Shown: positions 9,853 to 20,684 of the stretch, piece after piece
How positions within the stretch are numbered: the stretch's first letter is position 1
How the letters are laid out: every line of letters begins with the position of its first letter
Source of the DNA: Triatoma infestans
Taxonomy: Eukaryota > Arthropoda > Insecta > Hemiptera > Reduviidae
Assembly: GCA_011037195.1 (NCBI GenBank)
Contig: JAAEAF010012435.1
Span: 62,001-126,000 of the forward strand
Direction: 5' to 3'
DNA length: 64,000 nucleotides
Position numbers and translations under genes: made by a program
The notes under the pieces: generated by a model
Told to the model about the DNA's origin: nothing
What the model saw: the letters and a program-made list of their open reading frames with translations, nothing else
Databases searched by the model: none

Positions 9853-10500
9853 CAGTGCAGTCTCCATTATCCGTCACGGTGTTTGTGCCCAATATTATGT
9901 ACTCTTTATTGTACACGGCGCGGGCGCAATATAATTTCTGGATTTTCCAAAATCTATTTTGATTGAAGACGAAATAATTGCAAATTTGCATCCAACTGAT
10001 GAAAATAATGAAGCGACAATGAAGAAGATGAAATTCAAATTTCAAAAATTACTAACATCGAGAAGCCGAAATTTCGATTTCCAAATTTATTGAATGGTAC
10101 GAACACCAAGAAAGAGTGCGCTAGTACATCAAATTTACTTTAAGGAAACTGCAAGTTCTTGCAGCCAAGGAAGTGAGGAATTCTAAAAAACAGTCAACAA
10201 TGATGGATGAGTTTCTTCAAACCCTCACAAGAATAAAATCAAAAGATTAGAAAAAATATGCAACCAATCAAAAAAAAAAAAAGCAAAAAAAAAAATTAAT
10301 TAAAAAAATATAAAAAAAAACAACTTTTTAATGCTGGCTCGGTTTCCGTGACGGTCACAACCCTGTATAAAAAGCAGAATGGAATGTTTTTAAAAAACTA
10401 ATAAAATATAAATTCTCCAACCTTGTTTTCTATTAACCGTCTATTCTCTTATCCGACAACCGTCTGGTCCCGAACGTGACGGATAATCGAGACTACACTG
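9853..10500 (+). mobile_element. pogo/Tigger-type DNA transposon, internally deleted
   Basis: Terminal inverted repeats of about 26 bp match at 24 positions: CAGTGCAGTCTCCATTATCC opens at 9853, and the right end (10475-10500) reads on the minus strand CAGTGTAGTCTCGATTATCC. Both are flanked by TA (9851-9852 and 10501-10502), the TSD of this superfamily. Inside, about 10070-10245 encodes a transposase C-terminal remnant with one stop: FIEWYEHQERVR, KLQVLAAKEVRNSKKQSTMM. The catalytic core is gone, so it could only have moved with help from a full-length relative. Confidence 0.85.
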
Positions 10501-10502
10501 TA

Positions 10503-11334
10503 TATGGATATGCATATGGGCACTATGATGGGTCCATATCCATACAAAGTCAAAATTAAATCATTTCGTAGATGATAATAAATCATTCCTTTTTATGTTT
10601 TTGCGATGTAACAACAAATATGTATGTGTTAAAAATTTTGTATCCATATCTTCAAGACTTTCTATATATTAAAACCTTGATAAAGACAGGAAACACTGTC
10701 GAAACGTCGGCATAATTGAATGTGTTTTCTTCACCGATCCTCACCAAATTTCTTCATAACATAATTCACCAACGGTCAACAAATAATTTTATACTTCAAG
10801 ACCATGTTAGCTATTGCTAAGAACCAAAATATGAGTCTTTCCCACCAATAACATATTTAAGAAAAATATGTTAAGAGAAAATAACACTTCCGGTAATGAA
10901 AACTGCATTTAAGAACCAATGACGTTAATGTCCATATCAGACTTTTTGAGCTTGAATGAATATTTGAAAGTGTTAATGTAATACTTTTTCCAGTAGAGTG
11001 CGTCATGTGATGAATATTTATAAATTCATATTTTAAGAATATAAGTTTTAATAAACAATTATGAAATAACTTGTTAATCAAGATTGCCTTGTTATACTGT
11101 TAGTATTACAACGAATAAATTTGTATGTTTAAATAAGCAAAACTTTTTTAATTGTGGGCTTTTTTTTCTTTTTTCTTTTTTTTTAAAAAAAAAGAAACAG
11201 ATCTCTTGAGTTTTATAAAATTTCAAAACAAAAGAACAGAACCTGTTCGAATTAATTATAACTAAAAGCTATTATTATAACTAATTAATTATAACTTGCT
11301 CGAACAAATTATAAATTGTATAACTTTTACGAAA
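10503..11334. other. AT-rich region with one Penelope-like remnant
   Basis: Apart from the hammerhead-like remnant at 10650-10775, nothing coding is recognised. The segment 11090-11340 is extremely AT-rich with repeated TTATAACT motifs. Confidence 0.4.
10650..10775 (+). repeat. Penelope-like terminal repeat remnant with hammerhead-like motif
   Basis: TTGATAA (10677-10683), stem GACAG/CTGTC (10685-10689/10696-10700) and GAAACGTCGGC form a hammerhead-like layout with C3 and G8 of the core substituted, so cleavage is not expected. The following CGATCCTCACCAAATTTCTT recurs at 56035-56055 after a similar motif, so both come from one dispersed family. Confidence 0.55.
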
Positions 11335-11370
11335 ATCTTCTTTTTACACCTAGTTATAATAAAAAATGCA

Positions 11371-12817
11371 GATAAGTATCTCGGGTGATTCACAAGAAGC
11401 TGTGAATCTATTTGTAAACATTATTAAGAGGGCTGCACATTTAGGCAATGATAGTCAAAATGAAAGTAAGTTTAAATATACCAATTCAAGGAGAAATGGT
11501 TTAATTTTCAGTGTGTAGTGTTAAGGAAGAAAACGTTTAACTTGCTGAATTTGTATAGGAAAACTAATTGTGATTTAATTAAGGACCTTTATATGCAGTC
11601 TAATAAAAATTATAAAACATTGTGTCAAAATAAAAAAAGGGAATTTCATCTAAGAATTACTGAAAAATTTAGGACAGTTAGGGATTCCAAAGGTTTTTAG
11701 GAGTTGATAAATTTCATGAAGAATAGAAAATTCATTAGTATAAATCCAGATATAAATTTGAAAAATGGGTTGATTACTTCAGGCAGTTGTTGAATACCCC
11801 TGTGCAGGCCTAGCCAATCTTGTATGCTCCCACGTATATTTCAAACGAAACCCTAGATAGGGGCTTTTGAGCTCCACGAATTAAAGCAAGTGTTGAACAG
11901 GGCTAAGTTCGGTAAAGTTCCTGGATACGACCGTGGTCCATACGAATTTTTTAAAGGTTGCCCGGATAATTTTTTGGAACAGCTTTTACACTACTTTAAT
12001 TTGATTTACAATAGTTCCGACATTCCAGATAGCTTCTCTAAATTAATAATTTTCCGCTGTTCAAGAAAGAGGAAATAAATATTGTAAGTAATTACCGAAG
12101 AATATCCTTTATGGATTGTATTGCAAAGCTATTTTCAGGTTTATTATTACTAAGATTACAGTTATGGATGGAGGAAAATAATGTTTTAAATGAAGGTCAG
12201 GCGGGGTTTCGGATAGGTTATTCAACTGTCGATAATATCTTTAACTTGCTGTGTTTAATTAAATTTCTAACTTGTAAAAAACGTCAAAAAATCTACTGCT
12301 GTTTTACTGATTTTAAAGCAGCGTTTGATTCACCAGATAGAAATTCATTGTTTTATAAACTTTTTACGTTAGGCGTATCAAATCAATTTATAAATGCCCT
12401 TCAGGCTCTGTATAAAAACACGGAATCATCTGTTTGGACCAGTAAAGCAATATCAGAAAAGTTTGTCACGTCGGTAGGACTGAGGCAGGGATGTTTACTT
12501 TCTCCTTGTTTATTTTCATTATTTATAAATGATTTTTTTGACTTTGTTGAAGGTGGTTAACACCACGTAACGGATAGGGGGGTGTGAGTGTGTACATGGG
12601 TCGTTGCCTCATGGTCGCTGATGATCTGGCTTTAATGGCGCCTGAACGAAAAGTCTTGCAGATGACGATTAATAGACTTGTGCTTTACTGTAAAACATGG
12701 AATCTTGCAGTCAATTTGACAAAATCAAAAGTGATGGTATTCCGGAAGGGCGGGAAACTAGCACAAAATGAAAAAAAAGAAGAAGTTTCTCGGAAAACAC
12801 GGAAGGAAAAATGCTAG
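11371..12817 (+). pseudogene. LINE reverse transcriptase region
   Basis: Beginning with MQISISGDSQEAVNLF, the frame breaks several times but the order is clear: linker (NKNYKTLCQNKKREFH), RT motifs SNYRRISFMDCIAKLFSGLL, EGQAGFR.GYSTVDNIF, the palm TDFKAAFDSPDRNSL, GLRQGCLLSPCLFSLFINDF, and the catalytic ADD in VADDLALMAPE (12611-12643) followed by TKSKVMVFRKGG. The first palm aspartate (TDF) and the ADD pair are kept, but stops at 11516, 11698, 12076 and 12558 make the copy inactive. Confidence 0.85.
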
Positions 12818-12984
12818 AAACTGTTAATTTTTACAATTACCTTAGTATGGGTCTCATCACTCCGGTCGTGAATTTTAAACCATATTTCTTGGATAAATTG
12901 CACAAGGCTAACTTAGCGATAAATGTTTAAGAAACTTTTTAAATAAAAATGAAATTCCTGTTTCAAAGAAATTAGAGGTATTCA

Positions 12985-13732
12985 ATGCAGCAATACGTTC
13001 GGTTATTTGTTATGGAGGACAGGTGTGGGGCCATCAAAATTTTGAGGAAGGAGAAATGTTTAACTTATTTTTTATTAAAAAACTTAACTCGCGGGGTTAA
13101 TACCCCACGATATATACCCCACCTTGAATCAGGTTTTTTACCAATTTATTTCTATTCAATACAACTGCTTTTTAAATATTTAAAGAAAGTGTTTGCGATG
13201 CCGACTACGAGAATGCCGAGAGTCATGACACAGGAAGTAGTTAAACATAAGATTTATTGGCATAAGGATAACCTGGAGTTATGTAGCAAGTATAGCATTA
13301 CTTTATCAGATTATGATAATGTTAATTTTGATACTATTGTCTCTAATCTTCAGACAGAATTTAGAAGTGCAATGATGGAGAAAGCTAATGGGTCTAGTTT
13401 TCACTATTTATATAGTGATTTAATGCTTGATCCAACGGGTAGGCGCTACATAAGTGATGCGAATAACTTAAACTTTATAAGAGTAATTTTTAAATTACAT
13501 GGGCAATTGATTTCTCTTAATAATAATGTCATGGGATCTGAGCAACAGAGACTTTGCGCCCTTTGTAATAGAGAAAAGGTGGAGGATTTGTATCACTATG
13601 TGGGTGTCTGTCCGGTCCTGACGGAATATAGAGTTAAGTGGTTGGGGAAAAAGACTGTCTTTTCCTGAAGTGATATTTTTGTTGAATGGTGGCGACTGGA
13701 AGCATTTATTTTATTATCACATTACCGCTTAT
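12985..13732 (+). pseudogene. LINE C-terminal domain with CxxC-HxxxxC knuckle
   Basis: A 227-codon frame has regularly spaced features of a LINE C-terminus: a basic connection region (TRMPRVMTQEVVKHKIYWHK) and a zinc-knuckle-like CALCNREKVEDLYHYVGVC near residues 192-210. After a frame change it continues LPEVIFLLNGGDWKHLFYY and AFLISEYNT to a stop. The same ending (ILNGENWNGLYLL, FLICEFN) is found in the LINE at 39.0-39.7 kb, which places both in one lineage. Confidence 0.75.
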
Positions 13733-13994
13733 AAGTATCGGGCCTTTCTAATTAGTGAATATAATACATAAAAAAAAGAATAAAAAAAAGTTAGATTTGT
13801 AAATTTTGTTTTGATTAGATTTGTAAATTAATTTTGATTTGTAAATTAGATTTGTAAAAAGCAACTCTAGGCTGACGGTAATTTACCAAGCCGAAATGCT
13901 GTTTGTACAATGCTTTTTGTAGGTTTTTTTCTTTAGTAAATTGTATATATAATATTCAATAAAGCTTTTCTATTCTATTCTACTCCTAGTTATA

Positions 13995-14180
13995 CAGGAA
14001 GTATTGCGATCGATGTAATATTTTCGAATAGTGTTTTCACCGGAAATACATGTTTTATGGTTCGCTATGTACGAAAAAATGTTTCTAGCGAATTTTCGGT
14101 ATATATTGTTTGTTTGTCCCTCAGTAATAACCTTAATTACGGAAAATTCATTATCCACATACACCAGTACATTATTACAT
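13995..14180 (-). repeat. CTCTTACT-family repeat, part right of LINE
   Basis: CAGGAAGTATTGCGATCG, TTTTCACCGGAAATACATG and CTAGCGAATTTTCGG follow the reverse of the family's terminal segment. Joined with 11335-11358 across the LINE it restores the expected start of a reverse copy. Confidence 0.6.
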
Positions 14181-14331
14181 ATATTTTAATAAAATATATT
14201 TTTATTTTTAATAATTTCAACTGTTACGTAATATACCAAATAAATAATGGTAGAAATAATGACATAAATGATGGTAGTAAAATTCAGCATGTTTACCAAA
14301 AATAAAATTAAAGGAAACATTAAAAAGTTAA

Positions 14332-15036
14332 AAAAAAAACTGATATGAAAACATTCAACCAACTTTCTCTTACTCCACCTCTTAAAATTATAATTGACAT
14401 TGACAATTTTATAGCTAGTACTATTTAATTTAATGACATTCATCGAAAACTACAAAAACTGTTCAGTAAAAGCGCACTTCCGATTTACTAATTTTCTTGA
14501 AACTCGAAATTTTGGCCATCTATTTATTTCTATTTAATTTTTTTTTTTTTTGGATGATAGAATTGTATAATCACCTATGATAGCATTTCAGAAAAAAAAC
14601 ATACCCCTCCCCTGTCCTAAACGTGCCCTTAAATGAATTTTCCTAGAGAAATGTTGTTTTAAGTAAAAGTTATAGATCTTTTTAAGTGTAGTTTATATAC
14701 GAAGTTTTAAGAAAATCGTTGAGCCATTTTTGAGAAAATCGCAAAAAAGTAAAAAAAAAAAAAAAAGTAGTAAAGCGGAACTTCCGGTTGAGGAATTTTG
14801 ACAGATAACCTACTGTCAGACCCCATGGTGATACTTAAACGGAATATCAAGTTTTAACTTTCTACGGTTCTTCGTTTTTGAGCTATGCTGTTAACATACA
14901 TACATACACATACCACGCTAAAAACCACTTTTTTGCGCTCATTGAACCTCAAAACGGATATTTCCGGTGAAAACTAGATATCGAAAATTTGACACGATTA
15001 CAATACTTCCTCTTACTTAGGAGTAAGAGAAAGTAA
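14332..15036 (+). repeat. CTCTTACT-family repeat, full-length two-module copy
   Basis: It opens with GAAAACATTCAACCAACTTTCTCTTACT, has module marks at 14473 (ACTTCCGATTT) and 14777 (ACTTCCGGTTG), the C-rich blocks, TTTCCGGTGAAAACTAG and the closing hairpin around CCTCTTACTTAGGAGTAAGAG. It is about 300 bp shorter than three-module copies, exactly one module. Confidence 0.8.
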
Positions 15037-15299
15037 AAAGAAAAATTAAACCAAATAAAAGTATAACAAAACAAAATTAACTTATAAAAAATTTAATGAA
15101 AATAAATAATATTATTTAAAGTTCCATATTCATATTAATATTTTTTTAAATAAAATCCATAAAAACTTTTATAACCTTTTGCAGTCAATAAATTATGATT
15201 ACTCATTACCTTCCACCATCCTCCAATAAGTTATGTGATGGATGCCAGAAATATAAAAATATATTTAATTTGAAATAATCAAAACGATCAAGGAAAATG

Positions 15300-15660
15300 T
15301 AACATTCCCTTGCAAAAGGACTATTCATGTAGAAGACCACTATTGTCTTTTAGAGTTCATGAACTTGATAGCATTGTCTACCACTTCTTCTCACAGGAGA
15401 AGATTTGAACGAACTATGAACAGAATTGTTTCAAGACAGTCTGAAACAGACACCGAAGCAGAGCTCTTCAGAAATCAGTGCCAGATGTTATTGAGTAGCA
15501 TTTAAATATCTTTAAGAATTTAATCTACCAGTGTCTTCTTAATTACTCTTATTACTTCTCTCTCTTAAAACTTACAAACAAGCCCCTTTACAAAACCGCT
15601 CACGCCACAAGCTACCACTACACTACAACTCATCACACCAAATACATTTCATTGGAGCCA
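15300..15660 (+). repeat. putative 5' LTR/leader of an LTR element
   Basis: Its end (CTTCTCTCTCTTAAAACTTAC ... GCCACAAGCTACCACTACAC) is also found at 42235-42320. Just after it, TTGGAGCCAGCTGTTTGGGAT resembles the primer-binding-site layout (TGG.GCC...GGGAT) that follows the 5' LTR in many insect LTR elements, and a gag remnant lies 200 bp downstream. The LTR start is not resolved. Confidence 0.4.
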
Positions 15661-15862
15661 GCTGTTTGGGATATTTTCAACCAGAATCCACAAATTAACA
15701 AGTACGTACAATTTTCAATTTACTAATTAAACAAATTATCCATCAGATAATTTTATTACATTTTCATTTTTTTTTTCAGCGGAAATACCTTATACATTTT
15801 CCATAATTGAATTTTCTATTGAATTTCATTTTTAAAATTTTGTATTTATATTTGTTGAATTT

Positions 15863-16420
15863 ATGAGTGTTCTTAATAGATAGCAAATTGTAAAGATATT
15901 ACGCGATAATAACCTTTCTGTTGGCGGCAATTTAATCCAGCTGCGTAGATGTCTTGAAAAATATAATCTTTCCCCAAGTAATTCATTCATTTCAAAAATG
16001 TATAAGATAAATGGACAAGATATGGGTATCGACGCTGCTGTAGAATATTTACTTGCTTAGCAGCAATTGGCCAATCTTCCTGCCACCCCCAGCAATCAAC
16101 CTGCTAGCCCCTTGAGAAATTTACAATTAATAAATAGTTTACCCAACTTGGATGGCGAAAATTCAGCCAGATTTCCGAGATCAAATTAGCCATTGCGCTA
16201 GCCTTGACTAATTATATTAATTGGCTGGGACGACGCAGCGAAATTAGAAATACTAGCACTTAGGCTCTCAGGTTCTGCAAAAATATTTTATGATACGCAG
16301 AAAGCCGAATTAAAACGCCAGGGTATACAATTATAACGTATCCTCTTCTAATTTCAGAGCAACTGCTAGCCCGATTTCGTAAGGAGAAAACCCCACTAGT
16401 CCTCTTACAACAGATGGAGA
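15863..16420 (+). pseudogene. LTR-retrotransposon gag remnant with SAP-like start
   Basis: From ATG at 15863 the frame reads QIVKILRDNNLSVGGNLIQL, RRCLEKYNL, an amphipathic pattern like a SAP DNA-binding motif, then a P/N-rich linker, then a capsid-like segment GWDDAAKLEILALRLSGSAK, IFYDTQKAELK, and EQLLARFRKEKTPLVLLQQ. The GWDD...L.L.L.GSA...Y pattern is typical of Ty3-type gag. In-frame stops (15881, 16057, 16187 and others) inactivate it. No pol follows; a CTCTTACT-family copy begins at 16425. Family assignment is inference. Confidence 0.55.
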
Positions 16421-16424
16421 TTTG

Positions 16425-16880
16425 GTTTAGACATTATTTTAACAAAATATTTCAAAAACGAAATAAAATCATACGAAGCTCTCAAACTTGGTATTAAATT
16501 TTTAGGAACAACTACCGCATTTGACACGAACGTTTTGGGCGAGAAAATCCATCTAACGGAAGTGCGACTCGACTGATTTTTTTTTACGATTTTCTCGAAA
16601 ACTATCTCCAACAATTTTCTGTAAACTTCGTTTACAATTTATCCACGTAAATGCCTATCACTTTTATTTGAGACTTTTTTCCGGAAAAATTAATTTTTGG
16701 ACGGTTCTAGAGGAAGAGTACCGTTAAAAGTTTTCCTTTTTTTACCGTTAAGAGTTTTTTGTTTTTTTTTCTTGAAATTTTCCTAACCGCACAGATATAA
16801 AAGTTATCACTTTTATTCATACCATTTTCCCAGGAAAATGTTCATTTTAGGAGGGGAGCATCTTAGTTATGTTCAAATTT
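16425..16880 (-). repeat. CTCTTACT-family repeat, subfamily B
   Basis: CAAAAACGAAATAAAATC, CTACCGCATTTGACACGAACG, CCATCTAACGGAAGTGCG, CGATTTTCTCGAAAACTATC and a G-rich GGAGGGGAGC block follow the reverse family order. The ends are lost. Confidence 0.65.
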
Positions 16881-17539
16881 AAACCACCATCACAACCAAC
16901 GTTGATAAGGGTCAGAATTGGCTGTCACACGGTCAGGTATATATATCCCCTACCACTTTTTTTTTATGGCCAATCTTTTGTAAACAAAGCAATTTTAAAG
17001 TGAACATGTTAATTAAATTATATTAATTGCAAAATTAATTTGAGTCGTGTGAATATTTCACATCAGATTTTTTTCCACCCCGCTTATTAATCAAACACTG
17101 CATATTAAATAAATAAATAATATTAAATACAAGGAAATATTGTTTTATGACAAATAACGAAAAGTTATCAATAATAAACATGGAATTCTTTAAATAATTT
17201 AATTGTTTTCGTGTTTAATTAAATGAATAAACATTTGCCAATACTTGTTAATATCACTGGAACATACAAACTCATGAGGATTTTAACATCATTAACAAAC
17301 TTTGTAACAGTAAAGTTTATAATAGTAAACTTATGTCTAATATAAATTATTACTATGACATTTGGATATATTAACTGATTTAATTTTAATGTTATTAGTA
17401 GAGAATATGGGTATACTTATATAAATAACATTTTTTTTTTAATTTCAGAAAGTACATTTTTAAGGAGAAGATAGTGAATTTGTCACTTTCGTGTAATTTG
17501 TGTGTGTGTGTGTGTGTGTGTGTGTTTGAAAGTTCAAAC
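16881..17539. other. AT-rich region with GT microsatellite
   Basis: No gene recognised. A (GT)12 run lies at about 17500-17525, which may belong to the reverse family copy that follows. Confidence 0.4.
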
Positions 17540-18278
17540 TTGATTTTTAGTTTAAGTGCTATCATATATCCGATCAATTGTGAACGTCAGTAACACTTTA
17601 CTGCCAGGTTGGCATCGAAGAGAATGAGATGGCCGACGCCCTGGCCAAGATAGGCGCTACGACCCCTCTTCTAGTTGGAGGAAATTAGGAAGGAAGAGGT
17701 GACGAGGAGATCTCAAATCTGGTACTCCTTCCCCGGTTTGCGGCAGGCCAAGATCTGCTTGGGAAATTATAACCGACGGAGATCGGAGGCCTGCATTGGA
17801 TTGAGCAAGAACAAGCTCCGCGTTCTTACGGGTTTCCACAGGGGGCATTGCCGACTTAGAGGACACCTGGTGAAGCTGGGTTTGCAAAGTGATAGCTCAT
17901 GCAGATTCTGTGGGGAGCTGGAGGAAACTCCATTACATCTCCTAATAGACGGCGAGGCTGCCACTCGAGAAGGTTCAAGAACCTAGGTAGCTACCAGTTG
18001 GAGGAGGAGGATAAACCCTCTCTAGAGCCTATCAGGATACTGGGATTCCTCAGGGATCTCAGGCTGATGGAGGCTTTGTAGAACGGATGTTCAGCTGGGT
18101 CATCTGTTCGGGTGCTGTGGGCAAGCTGCGGCACCCAGGGGGCATAGCACAATAGACCGGAAAGGTCGCAGTGCATTGACTCCCCCCCCCGCTTAAAAAA
18201 AAAAACACTTTACTGCATGAATTTTTTAGTTTTTTTTGCGATTTTCTCCGAAACAGCTCCAACGGTTTTTCTTTTTAA
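17540..18278 (-). repeat. CTCTTACT-family repeat split by LINE
   Basis: Outer pieces 17540-17604 and 18204-18278 join through the duplicated AACACTTTACTGC into a continuous module (TTTACTGCATGAATTTTTTAG, GCGATTTTCTCCGAAACAGC). The right side is cut by the DUF4817 element at 18279. Confidence 0.65.
17605..18203 (+). mobile_element. R1-like LINE 3' end with 13-bp TSD and polyA
   Basis: AACACTTTACTGC at 17592-17604 and 18204-18216 is the TSD. The insert starts inside the RNase H C-terminus (GIEENEMADALAKIGATTPL), continues in another frame with GLRQAKICLGNYNRRRSEA, LTGFHRGHCRLRGHLVKLGL, a knuckle CRFCGELEETPLHLL and GFLRDLRLMEAL, then a 3' UTR with CACAATAGACCGGAAAGGTC, GCAGTGCATTGACTCCCCCC, and about ten A residues. 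It is severely 5'-truncated and has frameshifts. The CACAATAGA...GGTCGCAGTG 3' segment is the part shared with SINE-A. Confidence 0.85.
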
Positions 18279-19456
18279 CAGGGTGTTCTATAACGAATGT
18301 AAAAAAACTTTGGGAACTTGTTAGTAAAGTTATTTTAAGTAAAAACTGTTATATGAACTTAGGTCCTATTTCTAACAATTACAGAACTACAACAGTTCAA
18401 AGTTTTAGCATTTATTTACCAATGAAAAACAAAACAAAATCGTCAGCAACTATTATTTAAAAATAAAACTCATACAGTCATCTGTAAACAATAATTTAGT
18501 ATTAGTGGAGAATTTAGAGGGAAATGGAGTGCTTCGGTGCAGCTAAATATGCTGATATTATGTTTATTTATGGTTTCTGCGGCAGTAATGAATGCTTTTC
18601 ATGCATCAAGAGAATATCAACGGAGATTTCCAAATAGACATCAACCTTCCCATAAGGTATTCAGCCGTACATTTTATAGGCTTCTAGTGACAGGAAATAC
18701 TGTTGTACGGTGGCAATCACCGAGGAGATAATGCTCACAATGAAGGAAATTTAATCAACGTAGTTTTGGACAATCCTACAATAAGTGCAAGGCAATTGCG
18801 CCTTTCACCGAACTTTGTATGGAGGACATTATACACCGGAGAAGACATGTATCCCTTTCATGTTTATCTTGTTCAGGCTTTACAATCAGAAGATTATGGC
18901 CAACATGTAGAGAGTTTTGCATCTGGATGCTACACATTATGTTTGCCAAAGATGTTCTGTGGACAGATGAGCCTCAAGTTACGAGAGATGGTATCAATAA
19001 CTACCATAACTATCATCTATGGTCTCTAAAAAATCCACATGCCGTGCAACAGTTGTGATTACAACATCGCTTTAGTGTTAACATCTGGGCTGGCATTTTC
19101 AAAACTCAGTTATTTATATGTGAAATTTGTAACTGGATAATACTCGTATAAAAACATTGTAAACTGCATTAAGAGAAAGTTAGAAACAAGTGTTTTACAA
19201 CAGATTTTGTTAAAATATATATATTTAATGCCTGTATTTTTTTTTTTTAAGTATTTATGATCATCCGTTCTGTACATTTTCTGCTAACCTATCAAACCAG
19301 TGAGAGTGAGAATTTAAAGCGCTACGGGGAGAGCGATGTACACTGCCATGTCAACCGCAACAACCGCATAAATACATCAAAACTCTCGGCTATATTTTTA
19401 TTTTAGAATTGACCGGAAGTAAGAAGTAAACAAAGTAAAAACTTCTTTACACCCTG
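18279..19456 (+). mobile_element. DDE transposon with DUF4817-type helix-turn-helix transposase, broken
   Basis: CAGGGTGT (18279-18286) and ACACCCTG (19449-19456) are short terminal inverted repeats; a longer inverted match is not seen. Between them a frameshifted transposase reads YADIMFIYGFCGSNE, REYQRRFPNRHQPSHKVFSR, LVTGNTV, NPTISARQLRLSP, FHVYLVQALQSEDY, then VLWTDEPQVTRDGINNYHN and ENPHAV-like text, and HRFSVNIWAGI. The TDE holds a presumed catalytic aspartate. The rest of the catalytic domain is deleted. Such HTH-DDE proteins are frequent in insect genomes. The left flank is CTCTTACT-family sequence. Confidence 0.7.
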
Positions 19457-19807
19457 GATAATAGTAAATGGCTTCTCGTATATTTACATTACCAATCTCC
19501 CTTCCCTCCCACCTGTCATTCAAACTTATACAATCCTTTTACCAACATCCTTTGCACAAAATTCATCATATTTTATAATCCCCACTTCAGTTTAATTTAA
19601 TTAAATTTAGCATAATACATATATGTATTGTAAATGTAAATAACATAGGATATTAAGTGAATGTTTTCCATATATATGTAAATTTGAGGTAAAGTGGGCG
19701 TTTCACCTTATATATATGAACAACCAATTAGATAATAAAATAATACATCAGCTTTACACAAAGTACATCACTTTTAATTACCATTGTTTCATAATCATTC
19801 ATCAAAA
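19457..19807. other. AT-rich spacer, nothing recognised
   Basis: Non-coding AT-rich sequence with repeated ATATAT motifs; no repeat family could be assigned. Confidence 0.4.
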
Positions 19808-20230
19808 CAATCTGATGTGAAACACTCATACGACATTCACTTATTGCAGTTTACACAGTTTTAAGTGACTATTTTCTTCAGACACTAAATGTACGCTTTC
19901 TTCAATTTTATTTTATATCAATTGGAAAATCTAAACTTAAGAAAATGACTTGTTTTGGGGTAACCAAACACTATCCTAAACTACTTTAATAAACTTTCAC
20001 CGAAAAAAAAAATCCGAAAAAAGTAAATAAAATTGATGGATACGCTCTGCAATTAGTTAATGTAACAAATTTAATGAAATACGTCTATGTTTTTTATGGA
20101 TAAAATTGTAGAAAACTGGAAAAAAACTTAATTAAAAACGCATTTCAGAACAAACAGATTTTCTTTAAAATCTCTGAATTTTAACCGAGGTAGCATCAAT
20201 ATCTATGATTTTAACCGGGGTAGCATGCTT
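19808..20230 (+). repeat. CTCTTACT-family repeat, left part
   Basis: It starts with TCTGATGTGAAACACTCATAC and GACATTCACTTATTGCAG and follows the first module to about AAACAGATTTTCTTTAAAATC. It ends before a C-rich block; a short local duplication (TTTTAACCGRGGTAGCAT) lies at 20177-20225. Confidence 0.55.
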
Positions 20231-20319
20231 TATTGTTGAAGATTCTGACCGGTTTCGGATAGTCATTCATCTTCCCAGTAAGGTTTACAATCAATTCATT
20301 TAGAAAGATGACTTTAACT

Positions 20320-20590
20320 ATGTTTTTTGGGGGGGAGCGCATCGAATGCCTTGGTCATTAGCGCCCCTTGTGCATTACTTCTCTCTCTAACCGTGGTCAC
20401 ACGAGCTCGGGTACCACATGTTAATTTTTTTGGCATCCACCACAATACTTTGCACAGGAAGGCAGGGTGGTGGAGCTCTAGGAACTACATTTTTATCTCA
20501 CTAGAAACTATATTTTTATATGTTTCCAGCATTGCGTGCCCAGCAACATATTATTGTGGTGTTCCCCCCTGGTGGTATCTATAAGAATTA
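20320..20590 (+). repeat. dispersed repeat with GCGCATC...TTAGCGCCCC core, copy 1
   Basis: GGAGCGCATCGAATGCCTTG and GTCATTAGCGCCCC match the repeat at 39690-39930 (GCGCATCAACTACTGTGG, TTATTAGCGCCCCC). Both continue with a TTACTTTCTC-like stretch and a distal CCCC-rich part. No coding content. Class unknown; a SINE is possible but no pol III boxes are clear. Confidence 0.5.
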
Positions 20591-20684
20591 CCAAGTTTTA
20601 GCTTGCTGCAACTTTACGTTTTTACTTTCTCCTTGTTCCCAGTAAGAAAGAGAAAGGAAGTATTGTCTTAAATTTTCGAAAATG

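Larger units (their letters stand above)
11359..13984 (+). mobile_element. 2.6-kb LINE with 10-bp TSD, TTCTA tail
   Basis: The insertion is delimited by CCTAGTTATA at 11349-11358 and 13985-13994. The two outer flanks join into a continuous CTCTTACT-family copy. The body encodes a decayed LINE polyprotein (RT and C-terminal zinc knuckle), carries AATAAAG near 13960 and ends in TTCTATTCTATTCTACT, a short simple-repeat tail in place of polyA. No endonuclease domain is seen, so it is 5'-truncated. Clade undetermined. Confidence 0.85.

Noticed and set aside
9581..10045. 154-codon minus-strand open frame
   Set aside because: It crosses the left TIR of the pogo/Tigger derivative and repeat-like sequence, so it cannot be an ancestral gene.
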